Of a DNA stretch of 64,000 nucleotides, positions 19,791 through 30,530 are shown in pieces. The stretch's first letter is position 1, and every line of letters starts with the position of its first letter. A model generated the notes under the pieces. That model was not told the DNA's origin, made no database searches, and saw nothing but the letters and a program-made list of their open reading frames with translations. The translations under genes and the position numbers were made by a program. The stretch comes from Liopterus haemorrhoidalis (Eukaryota; Arthropoda; Insecta; Coleoptera; Dytiscidae), in the NCBI GenBank assembly GCA_963971575.1, contig OZ020611.1:8032933-8096932 (forward strand). Reading direction: 5' to 3'.

Positions 19791-21450
19791 TAAAATAAAA
19801 AGTTTTTTCCCTTTCAATTTTTTTATTATATGGCATCAACCAGGTTTCAAACATAATGTCTATAGGCGAAAGAAACGTCCATACCAGTTTTTACTTAATA
19901 GACAAATCAAAGCGGAAACCTACCTTCGGCGAATTGAACATTTATATTTATGTTCATTCATTTATTTTAGTCTAGATTAGTCTACTAAATTGTTTACTGG
20001 TAGTCGTAAATGACCACCAGAAATTATAACAAAACCACTGAACATAGATTAAAATCTAAAAAAATGCAGAAAATCTGTTTATTGGTTTCTTACAAAATTC
20101 TAAACCGTTTCACCAATCCAAATTTCACACTAGTTACCTTTAAGAGCCCTTCATATATCACTGGATACATGAAATTTGGGAACTTCAGCTCTTTATCCAG
20201 TTTTCATCTCCTTAACACATAATAACGTTACCTAAAATTGTGTAACGTTAACTAAGCTTGTCCTAGACGGACCAATCAAGGCACATTTTAAGCACCTCAA
20301 AGAGAAGAACAAACTCAAAGGTCCTAATGAGACCCGGAAAACTTAGATTCAATGACTTCAATGTTTGCGTCCTAGCAACATTCAACAAATTTCATTCACT
20401 CCTAATAATTAATTTAAATCTTGTTTTTTGAGTGCTTGAAAACTGTAAAACTGTGTTTCTATGTCTGTCTACAACATCCTTGTGAAAAACTGACATTTTT
20501 TCTAGCACTATATATTTTTTTCCTATCCACAATCATCCATGATGACTTTTAAAATATATTTTTTTGCAGTAAACTGATCTTAGAATTTAAAAAGTGTTCA
20601 TAATAACAACTGCATTTCAATCGTTATTTACAGAAGAGAATATAAGTATCTGATATACAATTGTTATTTAAAAATAAATTTATTAGAACTATAAACAACA
20701 GTAACGACAGTTATATTCAAAAAAACGAATTCAATTTTACTTTAACATTTAAAAGAACTTTTATCAAATGAGTGTTAATATATTTTCCTTGTTTTGTATG
20801 CTACACGAACTTAGGTAAAAATTTTAAATCCTCTGTAATCGAAAAAAGAACAAAAACAGAACAAAGCAACTAAAACAACAAATCTAACCGCGTATTGCAA
20901 ACGAAAACTTTTCAGCACCATTGACCGTAATACGTGTCGAGTATATAGCATCGGCTCTGTTTAAGATTACGGCATAAAGAATTTAGAGGTTCCATGTGAT
21001 CGAACAAGAACGTGCAGGAGTTCAAATGTTTGCAAACTCAGCAGACAATAACTTGATAACGTAATTAACAGATATCGACATGTTACGACTTGTTTTTGTC
21101 AACGTGGAGCTAAATTATGTACTTAACCTTTATATCAACGCTCGAGATTAACCGCCCTACCTTTGGGTTATTATTCAAAAAGTAGGTAAATAATCATCGT
21201 TCTTTTTTTCATTAGATTTCTCAATAACAACACTTGGTTACAATCAGAGTTGGGGAAATTGCAATCAAACTAATGATTGACGATTGAGATTAAAAATGTA
21301 ATTTCAAGACTTGCCTAATGAGTAAGGTACATCTCTTTTAGATTTATTGAATTAGAGGTACCAGACAAAAGTCCTTACCCTCATTGTCGTTACATTGTCA
21401 ATACAATTTTGTTAAATGAGTATCTTAAACTATACTTATCCTAACTTAAC
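19791..21450. other. No gene seen
   Basis: AT-rich, about 1.6 kb. Short frames at 19786-19980 and 20010-20222 show no recognisable domain. The last 100-150 bp may be the 3' untranslated region of the reverse transcriptase copy that follows on the minus strand. Confidence 0.4.
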
Positions 21451-23036
21451 CTAAGCACATATTATGGATATTTACAGGGAAAAAATAAAATGTAAGAATA
21501 CAAAAAATAAAAAACCTGTCACATATGAGAACATATTGTGTTAATTTATCGTTATCGTCTTGCAATTATTATTTTTGGTTTCTTGTGTTTTGTCATGCTG
21601 TATTCGTCGTAGTTGCCGAGGTTTTCAATCAGTGGGTTCTGATGTCCTTTGAGTTGCCCATACAGTGTTGTGGCTTGTTGAACTATGATGTCTTGGATAG
21701 GTATTACTTTAAAATCGTTTAATAGAGTTGTGTTGCGGACATAGTATGGACAATTTGCCACGATTCTTAAAAATTTGTTTTGTATAATTTGTAATTTATA
21801 CAAGTGTGTTTTTGCGGCAAAGGCCCAGGCTGGTGATGCGTAAGTTAGAATAGGTTGTATTAAGGATTTGAATAGAAGGATGGAGTATAAATAACTGAGT
21901 TTGCTACGTCGATTGATCATAGGGTATAGTAAGTAGAGTCTGCTATATGCTTTGTTTAAAATATTTGTAATATGATTATGCCATAATAATTTTTTGTCTA
22001 GTGTGACGCCCAAGTATTTACTGTCGTTACTCCATTTTATAATTTTACCATTTAGTGAAATATTCTGGAAAGGTAGATGTCGTCTTTTAGAGAATAGTAT
22101 TGCTGTGGTTTTGTCTGCATTTATTTTGATTCGCCATCTTTTATACCAGTGTTCGGCTTTTTTAATATAGTCATTTATGGTGATGGTTATATATTTTGGG
22201 GATTTATCCTGACAGAATATAGCAGTGTCATCTGCATATATCGCCAGATGTAAATCTGGAGTAGCTGGCTGAGGAATGTCATTAATGTAGATGTTGTATA
22301 GGGTAGGGCCTAGGATGGATCCCTGAGGTACGCCGGCAAAAGCTGTTCGAATTGCTGAGCTAGATTTATTTATTTGAACAAAGAACTGTCTATTCTGTAG
22401 GTAGGATTTTATTAAGTGAATTATTCTGTTTGAAAATTTGTAGTGTCTTAATTTATGTATTAATCCGTTATGCCAGATTGAGTCAATTGCTTTTTCGACG
22501 TCCAGAAATATTGCACCAGTTGATTTAAATTCGTTGAAGCCGGTAGTTATGAGCTCAGTGACCCTGAGTAGCTGTTGAGTTGTAGAATGATGCGAACGGA
22601 AGCCGAATTGCTGGTTGATCATAATATTGTTGTTCTCGATGTGCTTATTTAGTCTAATTAGTATTATCCTTTCCATGATTTTTGACAGTGATGATAACAA
22701 ACTTATTGGACGGTAGCTACCAGGTAGACTTTTGTCTTTACCTGGTTTTGGGTTGACTATGATTTTTGCCGTTTTCCAGATGTCTGGATAGTTACCAAAC
22801 TTAAGTATGGCATTGCAGATGTTAGTAATGTATATTATGCCTTTTTTGGGTAACATTTTTAATGAGGCATTTGTTATAGTATCATGTCCTGGGGCCTTTC
22901 GAACTTTTAATTTTTTAATAATACATTTCACTTCTTTGGGTGTGGTGAAATCAAATACTTCGTTAACGTCTATTGGTTAAGGTACATCACTCATAATGCA
23001 GTTATTCACACTGGTAACTAAATTAAATATTTACTC
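21450..23036 (-). mobile_element. 5'-truncated Jockey-like non-LTR retrotransposon
   Basis: The minus-strand reverse transcriptase region ends at 21552, followed by a short AT-rich 3' segment. The endonuclease domain that normally precedes the reverse transcriptase is absent: similarity starts about 35 codons upstream of the long frame near 23036 and then stops, a typical 5' truncation. No clear target duplication could be identified by eye. Confidence 0.65.
21552..22931 (-). pseudogene. Reverse transcriptase of a Jockey-clade LINE, nearly intact but truncated
   Basis: The 459-residue frame contains the ordered reverse transcriptase motifs: KVRKAPGHDTITNASLKMLP at the N-terminus, PKPGKDKSLPGSYRPISLLS, LNKHIENN...QQFGFRSHHST, AIFLDVEKAIDSIWHNGL (first aspartate), AGVPQGSILGPTLYNIYIND, the catalytic YADDTAIFC, and KYLGVTLDKKLLWHNHI in the thumb. 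The family usually has FLDVEKAFD; here it is AID. Reading upstream of the ATG, the frame continues as VTSVNNCIMSDVP, then an in-frame TAA (22978-22980), then PIDVNEVFDFTTPKEVKCI, so the displayed start is internal and a glutamine-type codon probably became a stop. The missing endonuclease makes the copy inactive. It is the longest open frame in the window. Confidence 0.85.
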
Positions 23037-23246
23037 ATTATTATGATTAAATTTTTAGTTATGATTGAAACTAAATACAGGATTGAGATTTGATTTTTTC
23101 ACGAGTTTTCTAATAGACAAGTGCGGAAAAAGGCCTTATGAAACGATGAAACTTTTTTTCACTATTTTTTCTACTTTGCCATTTATTCTTTAAGGCATAA
23201 ATTTGTATTCATAGCAAACAGTATCATTTTATGCAATATTTGTTAT
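23037..23246. other. Short AT-rich spacer
   Basis: Nothing recognised between the LINE truncation point and the next frame. Confidence 0.4.
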
Positions 23247-23477
23247 ATGCTGGTATCACTGATTTGTTGTTTTGAAATGTGCTGTCAGCTGTCAGTACCC
23301 CACCATATTGCAGTAAATACCTTGCAAAATTTACTTCCCCGGAAGTCAAAAGAGGCATACGACAGAGAATATAACTTATTTGGGGAAAGTTCATTGAACA
23401 CCACTATAATATTGGGGGGAGGGGAAGTTACCTCATATACCAAAAAAGGAAAAGAAGGGACGTCCTCCTGGCGTTGA
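23247..23477 (+). pseudogene. Fragment resembling the N-terminus of Crypton/tyrosine-recombinase-like proteins
   Basis: Within this 76-codon frame only VNTLQNLLPRKSKEAYDREY, followed by NLF, is recognisable. It recalls the opening (..LLP.KS...Y...Y..F..W) of uncharacterised insect proteins that carry a core-binding-like N-terminal domain related to Crypton recombinases. The catalytic Arg/His/Tyr region is not found downstream. The C-terminal half of the frame is low complexity. The assignment rests on one short block and is weak. Confidence 0.35.
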
Positions 23478-23890
23478 AGGATCTACAACCCAATTTCAGA
23501 AGGAATTTCCGCAAGAGAAATAGTTAAAAAAAACGAATCATAAATATTAGTGGGGGGGGGATACACACCGCAAAATATGCGGACTCTTGAATTGAAGAGG
23601 GGTTTTATAAAGGGGAATAAAAAACACGTTAAAAACTTCAAATTCTGAAGCCCTGAGGCGCTAAAGGCAAAAAACTAAAACTTTTCAGTCTTCAAAAAAA
23701 ACTGCAAAAAAATTTAACAAAAAATCATAAGTCACGAATATATTAGGTTAACTTGACAGCATCAGAATTTGACATTTCATTCAGTGTTACCAACCTCCAA
23801 TAACTAAAATTCGGGTGTTGAAATGGACCTTCTTATAGCACTCAAATGAATGTGGAAATGAGCGTCTTATGAACGTAAAGTAGAAAAAAA
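23478..23890. other. No gene seen
   Basis: AT-rich with poly-G and poly-A runs; no supported feature. Confidence 0.4.
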
Positions 23891-23894
23891 TTGT

Positions 23895-24086
23895 TTATCG
23901 AATTTTATATCTCATCTTAAAAAACGACACGGAAACGATGCATTTATTGCATTTAAAAAAACATTGATTCTAAAGGTAGACAAACAGTTGTTTCTCAAAA
24001 ATCAAGAACTATTAGAGCCGGAACATTGTCACAACAAAAATTTGAAGAAGACATTACCAAATATGTTATTCCTCTAAGATCGGTAG
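23895..24086 (+). pseudogene. hAT-like transposase N-terminal fragment (BED finger region)
   Basis: NFISHLKKRHGNDAFIAFKK is read near 23903, matching the His-containing end of a BED zinc finger (..L..HLKRKH...). After a frame change comes KSRTIRAGTLSQQKFEEDIT, then KYVIPLRSV, matching the ..LTQ.KFDEDI.K.I....P...V segment that follows BED fingers in hAT-like proteins. A hAT MITE begins immediately after (24087), exactly where the protein similarity is cut. The cysteine half of the finger is not recognisable. Confidence 0.5.
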
Positions 24087-24245
24087 CAGTGGCGCACCCA
24101 GGAATTTTTGTTGGGGGGTGCCCGGAAGACTAAATTATTTAAATTATGTAAATATAAAGTGATGACCTAAAAAAAAGGTCCTCACTTCTAAAATAGAAGT
24201 GACGACCTAAAAAAAAAGCTCCTCATCTCTATTTTTAAAATTTTC
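24087..24245. mobile_element. hAT MITE, left end and minisatellite only
   Basis: CAGTGGCGCACCCAGGAATT at 24087 has the usual hAT MITE terminal form. Downstream, GTGATGACCTAAAAAAAAGG, TCCTCACTTCTAAAATAGAA and GTGACGACCTAAAAAAAA repeat the A-run/GGTCCTCACTTC module seen in two other hAT MITEs in this window. No right terminus or matching target duplication (expected ATCGGTAG) was found, so the 3' side is lost or lies beyond recognition. Confidence 0.5.
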
Positions 24246-25280
24246 TAGTGTGTTTGTGTCTTTTTATTTTCATTTCCTTCCTTCTTAGGGGGAATATAAA
24301 TTTAGTTTGATTACATTTTCATTCAGATTTTTAGTTGATTGAAAGTTTAGTTAAATAATGCCCAACTCTGGTTACAATATACCAGACAAAAATTTTAGAA
24401 AATAGACCCATTTATGACCCTTTTTTGTATCCCTTGCAAGTCAGAGGTTCTCAACATAAGATGTTTCCGAGTAATTTTAGTAATAATATTCTATTGAATA
24501 TTTTTTCAAATATATTTAGTATTGAATGTAATGTAAAATTGCAAGTATTTATATGGTACACGACCCGTAAATAAAAAACCAAAATAAATAGTCATGCATT
24601 TATTTTTTTGTACCTGAACGTACGGGATACGGCTTGTTGCGTTTGAGCGATAATGTAGCGGACGTATCACGTACGTTCGTATGGATAGGGCAGTTAAACA
24701 ATTAGATTCCTAATTCACACTTTAATATTGAAATACGTACAATTCTGGTTTTCAGAGAACGACAAGTTCAAAAGAACAGCGCACAAATTAATAAATAAAA
24801 CATTTCAAGAAGCAATCGCAGAAAACACTGTTGGTGGACCTCCTCCGACGTGAACAACCTTCAATTTTTGGGACATGTGACATATTTTTGTGTTTTAATT
24901 TTTAACAGAGTGCTGCAGTTCCTGTATGTCAGAGAGAGGTTAGGGTTATGATTATGTCCTGCAAAGATTTGTGCTTTAAATCACTGTTTCTCAACCGTTT
25001 TTAGTCGGGCCCTACTTTACATTTTAATTGCCTCGCTCTCCTTAACTCTATCTTAACCAATCATGTAGGTACAGTTCTTTTCTCTAACTCTGTTTCTCTC
25101 ATAGATCTCTACAATGTACTGATAGTAAAATTAATGATTTTAATTTATTTTATTTTATAAGGATGAGATGATAAGGATAAATACATATATCCTTATGCCT
25201 TGAACGGAATTAAAACCCAGAGACTTAAGCACGAGGCAGGAATTTTTATTACCAAATAAAGGAATTATAAAAATAGAGTA
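24246..25280. other. No gene seen
   Basis: AT-rich. The word CACTGTTTCTCAACCG at 24982 looks like a hAT MITE end, but no partner end was found. Confidence 0.4.
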
Positions 25281-25497
25281 TACACAGAGTTTCCGATAAA
25301 TAGTGAGTGTTACATAATACCCTTTTACGCTTAAAATTAGATCCCAGTACCTAAGCGTAACGTCAATTTCTTCGTGTATTGTCGTAGTCTCATACGACGG
25401 TCCACGATCGCCTATGAGGATATGACGATATAAAACTTCTAGCGTCAGTGGAGCTAAAAAGGGGGTTAATCACTATTAATCGGACACTCTGTATACA
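25279..25497. mobile_element. MITE with TACAGAGTGTCCGAT-type termini
   Basis: TACACAGAGTTTCCGATAAA at 25281 matches the complement of the segment ending at 25495 (TATACAGAGTGTCCGATTAA), and both arms continue into TAGTGA. The inverted repeats are about 25 bp with a few mismatches, and TA flanks both ends. The 215-bp interior has no open frame; a Tc1/mariner-type MITE is the likely class. Confidence 0.65.
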
Positions 25498-26620
25498 TTA
25501 TTTTTTATTAAAAGAAGCAAAACAAGTTATACACAAGCTAACTCATTTTTTACATTTAGTACGAATTACACTTTTGATCGGCACAATGGCTGGTTGAATT
25601 AGAAACATTTCCAACTAAATGTTCCAAGCGATTCAAATGAAATTCCTCTTAGGGTCTTAAAGGTCTTGATTTTATTATTTTATCTGCTTTATCATGTTCC
25701 CCATTACCTAATCAATGTATAAATTTCATAAATTGAATAAAATTATCGCGAAGAAATAATTTTTCGGAGCCGACTTGAAAGTTTCCGTGGCCCCCCAATA
25801 TTGATTTTATATCTGACCTCCAAAATATATGCCATGGCCCCCTAGGAGCCATTAAGCCCCGTTTTTTAGGTGAAAATATGGTATTCTTACACAGGCTGAT
25901 ACTCTTTCTAGGAGAATAAAACTTGATTGGAATAATCTGTCAGGTATTTTTTTAACTTTAGGCCGAATAATATTGAAGCATTACATTTAATATCGAAATA
26001 ATAACAATATTAATCAAAGAAACATTTATCCATAAATGAATTGTTTTATGATATATTTTATTTTATTATGTATTCATAAAAATCTATTTCTAGGTAGGGA
26101 AAAAAAGGCGGGAGGCCAAATCTCAGTTTTGTCTTGTCACCGAGTGCCAGCAGAACTCCAACATCTTCAGTTACTTTGACGGTTCCAGTTTAAAGCCTTT
26201 TTTGCGGATCTCTTATTTCTGACGTAATCAAATCTATTTCCTTAATTTTATTTAAACACGTCTGTTGGGTTTTACTGAGAGATATCCCAAAGATATGTGT
26301 TGTAGATTTTGTTTAAATCAAAATATATGCAAAACCTACGCAACAAATTACAAAAATCTGTGATCTCTGCCAGAAAATCATTATAATTGTAATGTATTAT
26401 TTGTGTATTGGTAATACTCAGGCTCGGAATTGACAAGTCCGGACTAATTATTAAACTTAATCTTAATCGAGCGTGTGTTGCAATAAATTATTTATTTCTA
26501 TACCTCAACCATGACCTTCCTCAGAATATTACAGTTGCCGACGAGGATGGGATTCACAAAATAATTTATGACACAAGTTTTTATTCCAATCTTATTATCT
26601 GAAAATAATGTTCTTGCGTA
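25498..26620. other. No gene seen
   Basis: AT-rich; the frame 26408-26602 has no recognised domain. Confidence 0.45.
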
Positions 26621-26623
26621 GGT

Positions 26624-27105
26624 TTCTTTCTAAAACCAGTCATTACAGATTTTTTAAATTAACAACTTAAACATCATTTTGTTAATAAGAAAAACAAGTT
26701 TTTATCTGTTCACTCATTATCAAGCAACTCTGCATCTCATAAAGTTACATTTCTAAAACCAGTAATAACAAGCTTTTTAAATTTGCGACTCCAAGATCAT
26801 TATATTTATTATAGAATTTTAAAAAAATCAAAAAGCGTTCCTTAATATGCTTAAACATAAATATATATTTACGTTAGCTTTTTAGAAACCAGTATCAGTT
26901 TCTTAAATTTCAGACTCCAGATTCATTATTTTATTTTAAAAATACATTAAAATGCGTTCAAACGCGTTATGTGTTATTTGTTCAAACGAATATATTGGCG
27001 TTTCAAATGATAGTCTTACTGAAACGAATGGTTATTCGTTTCTTCCATAAGTTACTAAATTTACTGAATCTAGAACCATTATATTTATTTTAAAAATTAT
27101 AATAA
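26624..27105. repeat. Degenerate tandem satellite, about four units of 125-155 bp
   Basis: The module TTTCTAAAACCAGT.ATAACA followed by TTTTTAAATTT, GACTCCAGATCATTAT and an AT-rich tail begins near 26626, 26750, 26883 and, more weakly, 27040. Related single units occur near 29525 (CCATCCGTAACAAGTTTCTA) and 34965 (CCAGTCGTAACATGTTTCTT). No coding potential is visible. Confidence 0.55.
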
Positions 27106-27109
27106 CGAG

Positions 27110-27815
27110 AAAGAGCAATCGAGAATTGAGCAAGCAACAGAAGCAGTGACAACAGAGCAAGTGATACAAAAGATAAAATTACAAAAGAATAGGGTTATAC
27201 CTCGGCTAACGAATTTAATTTTTTCCACGAGGTGATTCCTAGAACGAATTATTCGTTAATCAAATCACGATTTTCCATAAGTTTCAATGAAAAAAACCTT
27301 TAATTCCATTCCCAACAACGTTCAACCGAACGGAAGGGTGAAGAGTTGAAAATTCGCTATAAACTGTATGCAGTTCACAGTCCATACAATCTAGAGATTT
27401 TGTTCATGGGAGAATCACCTTCAGGCTGTCTTCCTGGAAGGTTTAATAATTGTTGTGATCTTGGAAGAATCTCAGGAGTTTCTTCTGTTCAATTCTTGGT
27501 TTTTTTGCTGGAGGAGATGTGAAGAATTTCTCGAATGTTGGCTGAATTTCCCTGTTCTTTAAGATACCTTTGAAAGAGTTTAGGCAGAAGTGTTTGAAGT
27601 GTTTTTCGATATTCTACAAATAATATATTTTCTAATCAGTATTCTGATATTATTACACATAGGCTCGAAAATGAATATTAGATATTCAAAATTAGTCACC
27701 ACATACTAAATTTGCTTAAATTATTATCTCACCCATATCTCGACCGACAACATTGGACCTCAAGATTAATATCCCTCATATTACTTTGGGTTGTACACAA
27801 TGGACTTCTGGAACA
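27110..27815. other. No gene seen
   Basis: AT-rich with no supported feature. Confidence 0.45.
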
Positions 27816-28180
27816 TTTAATATACTTTATCTTATAATATCTTTGAAATTATTTTGCAAAGGCCCAATATTAATGTGGACACCGTTATTTTGGACGTTTG
27901 CCATTGCTGATAGTACTAGGTTAGAATAGTACAATTTAATGAGTATTAGTATCGTAAAAATATAATACTTCATGAGTATATAAAATATATTCGGACGTTT
28001 CAGAAACTGCTCAATAATCTGTTTCCGTCTTCAGCGATTACGAGAAGTGATAAACATTTCAATTTACTTCGTGTTTTTATACCGGGTATTGTAAGAATGG
28101 GACCAGGTTATAGGTATGCTGTCCAAAATAGCGGTGTCCGCATACTTTATCTTATCAATTCTGGCATGCAAAGGTCCTGT
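27816..28180. repeat. Inverted-repeat element flanked by long imperfect direct repeats
   Basis: ATGTGGACACCGTTATTTTG (27873 onward) is complementary, with few changes, to the block ending near 28144 (ATGCGGACACCGCTATTTTG read inward). Outside these arms, ATACTTTATCTTAT and GCAAAGGYCC occur in the same order on both sides (27820-27866 and 28141-28178). The whole resembles a MITE of about 270 bp inserted in or generated with a roughly 40-bp duplication. The inner segment includes CTGAAGACGGAAAC (minus strand), a phrase often met in retroelement-derived repeats. Confidence 0.45.
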
Positions 28181-28527
28181 TGCGATTCGTTGTCCAAATT
28201 TCAATTAGTTAACTTAATTGGTTAACGGTAAAATTCTTGTTTAAAATCCTTTATCCGAATTATTGGATAGTAGTTATACGTGGACTGAGGCAATATTGTA
28301 AATGCAACAGAAGATCAAAAGCGCAAAATAATTGCATAATTTATTTCTAGTTTTAAGTATAAGACAGAATTTAGTACATTGCAAGTTCGAGCCGTTTGAG
28401 TTCTTCTGTTAGTAACCCTTCACTATCATAACTTAAACTTATGACCCAATTTATATTGGTTCTAACGACCAGAATAAGGCAGATTTTAGTTCAAAAGACT
28501 TTTAAGCTTAATTCAAGTCTTTCGGGT

Positions 28528-28851
28528 TATTCTGTTACTAACATCATTGGCGCGACAGCCCGAGGTGAGCCTAGTTTTTCCTCCTGTTTCCAAGTTTCAG
28601 GATCATGTTTTCCAAGTACATTCAGGAGTAATTTGGTCAGTATTGCGTCCATTTTTATAGTGTACACAGAAAAGCACGTACAGTTTATAGCCGGTTGCGA
28701 ACGGCTAAGCAGAACCTGTAATTTGTATAAATATTTTTACACAAATTATTTGATATAAGCAGGAGTTGAACTCATGTCCGTGCCCTTATTTAACGGTCAA
28801 AAATCAGGTACAAGTGGTTTAAAGCTTGCAGCCACAGCTATTCTGTTACTA
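28528..28851 (-). mobile_element. tRNA-derived SINE, copy 2, with 13-bp target duplication
   Basis: TATTCTGTTACTA is perfectly repeated at 28528-28540 and 28839-28851. Between them, 298 bp read on the minus strand align with SINE copy 1 (15136-15823 without its MITE): a B-box-like GAGTTCAACTCC, then TATCAAATAATTTG, the AACCTGTAATTTG complement, ATTACTCCTGAATGTAC and a GCTGTCGCGCCAATGATG end. The perfect duplication identifies the exact element boundaries and shows movement by target-primed reverse transcription. The short frames at 28441-28758 are incidental. Confidence 0.8.
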
Positions 28852-28859
28852 GCCCTTCG

Positions 28860-30385
28860 CTATTATAACCTAAAGGGGAAGTATTTTAAGATCGCAGTGC
28901 TATTTCGGCATACTTGGAACCTTCAAAATAGACATTCGTTACATATAAACAACGTGAATTTTAATGTTTAATGGTGGTTCTTGTAATTTTGCTACTATAT
29001 TAATACTTGTTTTTATGCAATTATATTTTTATGCAAACATTTTTTATAAAAAAAAGCGCGATAGAATGTCTATTTCTGTAGTTGCTAAAATTCCACCAGG
29101 TGTCATATAGCTTAGCAATTTTTCCCTAATGACCTAAGTTATAAATACATAGTAGTTTTTATTGACTAGCGATGAAATAAGAGTTTAGAGAAGACTTTTT
29201 AAGCATAACTCAAGCTGTTCGGGTTCTTCTGTTACCTATCTTATACAATCATGGTCAACAATAACCCAGTTTTTAGTTGCATACTTGTTTTTATTCAGTA
29301 TTTGTTAACTGCTCTTTATATATACTTCTTGTCACTTGGTCCTTTGTTGCACATGCTCTTTTGTAAAAATCACAGGAACCGTGTAAAAATGTATCAAAAG
29401 AAAGAGCGATCAATTAGGTACTAAAACGAATAAGTGCATTTGCGTTTCAAATTACGAACTTTCTGTATTCATGCGTAGCAATTATATGCTCAAACGAACA
29501 AAGTTGCATTTGTGCAAAAGATAACACAAACCATCCGTAACAAGTTTCTAAATTTGTTAACTGGAGGAAGTACCACTCTAAACGTAATTTGTCATAAAAT
29601 TAAAAGTAAAGATATTGGTATCAGTATCTTCCTGTTCTTAAATGTGTAAAATAAAATCAATAAATTAATATAAAACGTGTTTTGCACCATCTAAAATGCA
29701 CAATAAATAACAAAAAAGCGTGTTTTTTAATCTGTCTTTTTGACGAATAAATGCTACGAATGGTCTATGATCTTTCATCCATAAATTCCTCAATAAGAGG
29801 TTATGTGATTATTTAGAATATTAAAATTGTGAATTGCATATTTAAGAAATGATAAAATATTAATGTTTAAAAAAAAGGAATAATTAAAATAATTTAAACC
29901 TATTTTTGTAAATGAATCGTCATTCAAATCATATTTTATCCTTGTTTGTTGTGTGCGTCCATGTTCATTCGAAACGGGAATTGTCCATATTTAAAGAAAG
30001 GATTTTTCGTATATTAACTCATTATAAATTTAATGATAATTCAATATTTGGAACTTAAAAGTAAGTGGTCGAAAAATTAGGATTCAAACTTATTGAAGAC
30101 AATACGTTTTTTGCAATAATCTAAAAATTGCATTACCGTGACTAATTACGTTTTGAATTATTTCAATTATACAGAGTACTTGACTGAACTCCGGCAGATT
30201 TTGTTTTTTTAATAACTTTTAAATAAAACACTTTTCATTGATTGTTTTTAATTGATCATTTATTTAACTCTTCGCATTAAGTATGAAAAACAGTATCGTC
30301 CAAATAGCCCGCTTCTACAAATAAATAATAAAGACCTACCAATCCTGGCTTTTTCATGACAGCTCTGCGAATTTCTAGTTCTAGT
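28860..30385. other. No gene seen; isolated repeat fragments
   Basis: AT-rich. TTCTTCTGTTA.TAACCC... words near 28396, 28527, 28840 and 29222 form a loose repeat around the SINE site, and a satellite-like unit occurs near 29525. No coding feature is supported. Confidence 0.4.
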
Positions 30386-30530
30386 GTTATAATTAATAGG
30401 ATTTGGAAAAGTTTCAAAATAAAAGAAGTTTATTTAACTAAACTAACGTTTCGATTTTATTCAAATCTTCATCAGAGCTAGTCAAAAGTCACTGAAAATA
30501 TACCTATGCTGTTAAAATCGAAACGTTACC
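30386..30530 (-). repeat. Dispersed repeat with hammerhead-like core and 15-bp inverted repeat
   Basis: On the minus strand, CTGATGA (30475-30469) is followed by A, the stem GATTT/AAATC and GAAAC (30452-30448): the conserved core of a hammerhead ribozyme. I could not complete stems I and III or find a clear cleavage trinucleotide. AACGTTTCGATTTTA (30445-30459) is exactly complementary to 30513-30527, a second structural feature. The same tail text (GTTAAATAAACTTCTTTTAT) recurs at 32120 and 42540, so this is a repeat family. Confidence 0.45.

Noticed and set aside
20318..20345. CTAATGAGACCCGGAAAAC, hammerhead-like at first sight
   Set aside because: No stem II can form between the two blocks, and the core is not CTGANGA.
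24982..25060. CACTGTTTCTCAACCG, resembling a hAT MITE end
   Set aside because: No partner terminus or 8-bp target duplication could be found.
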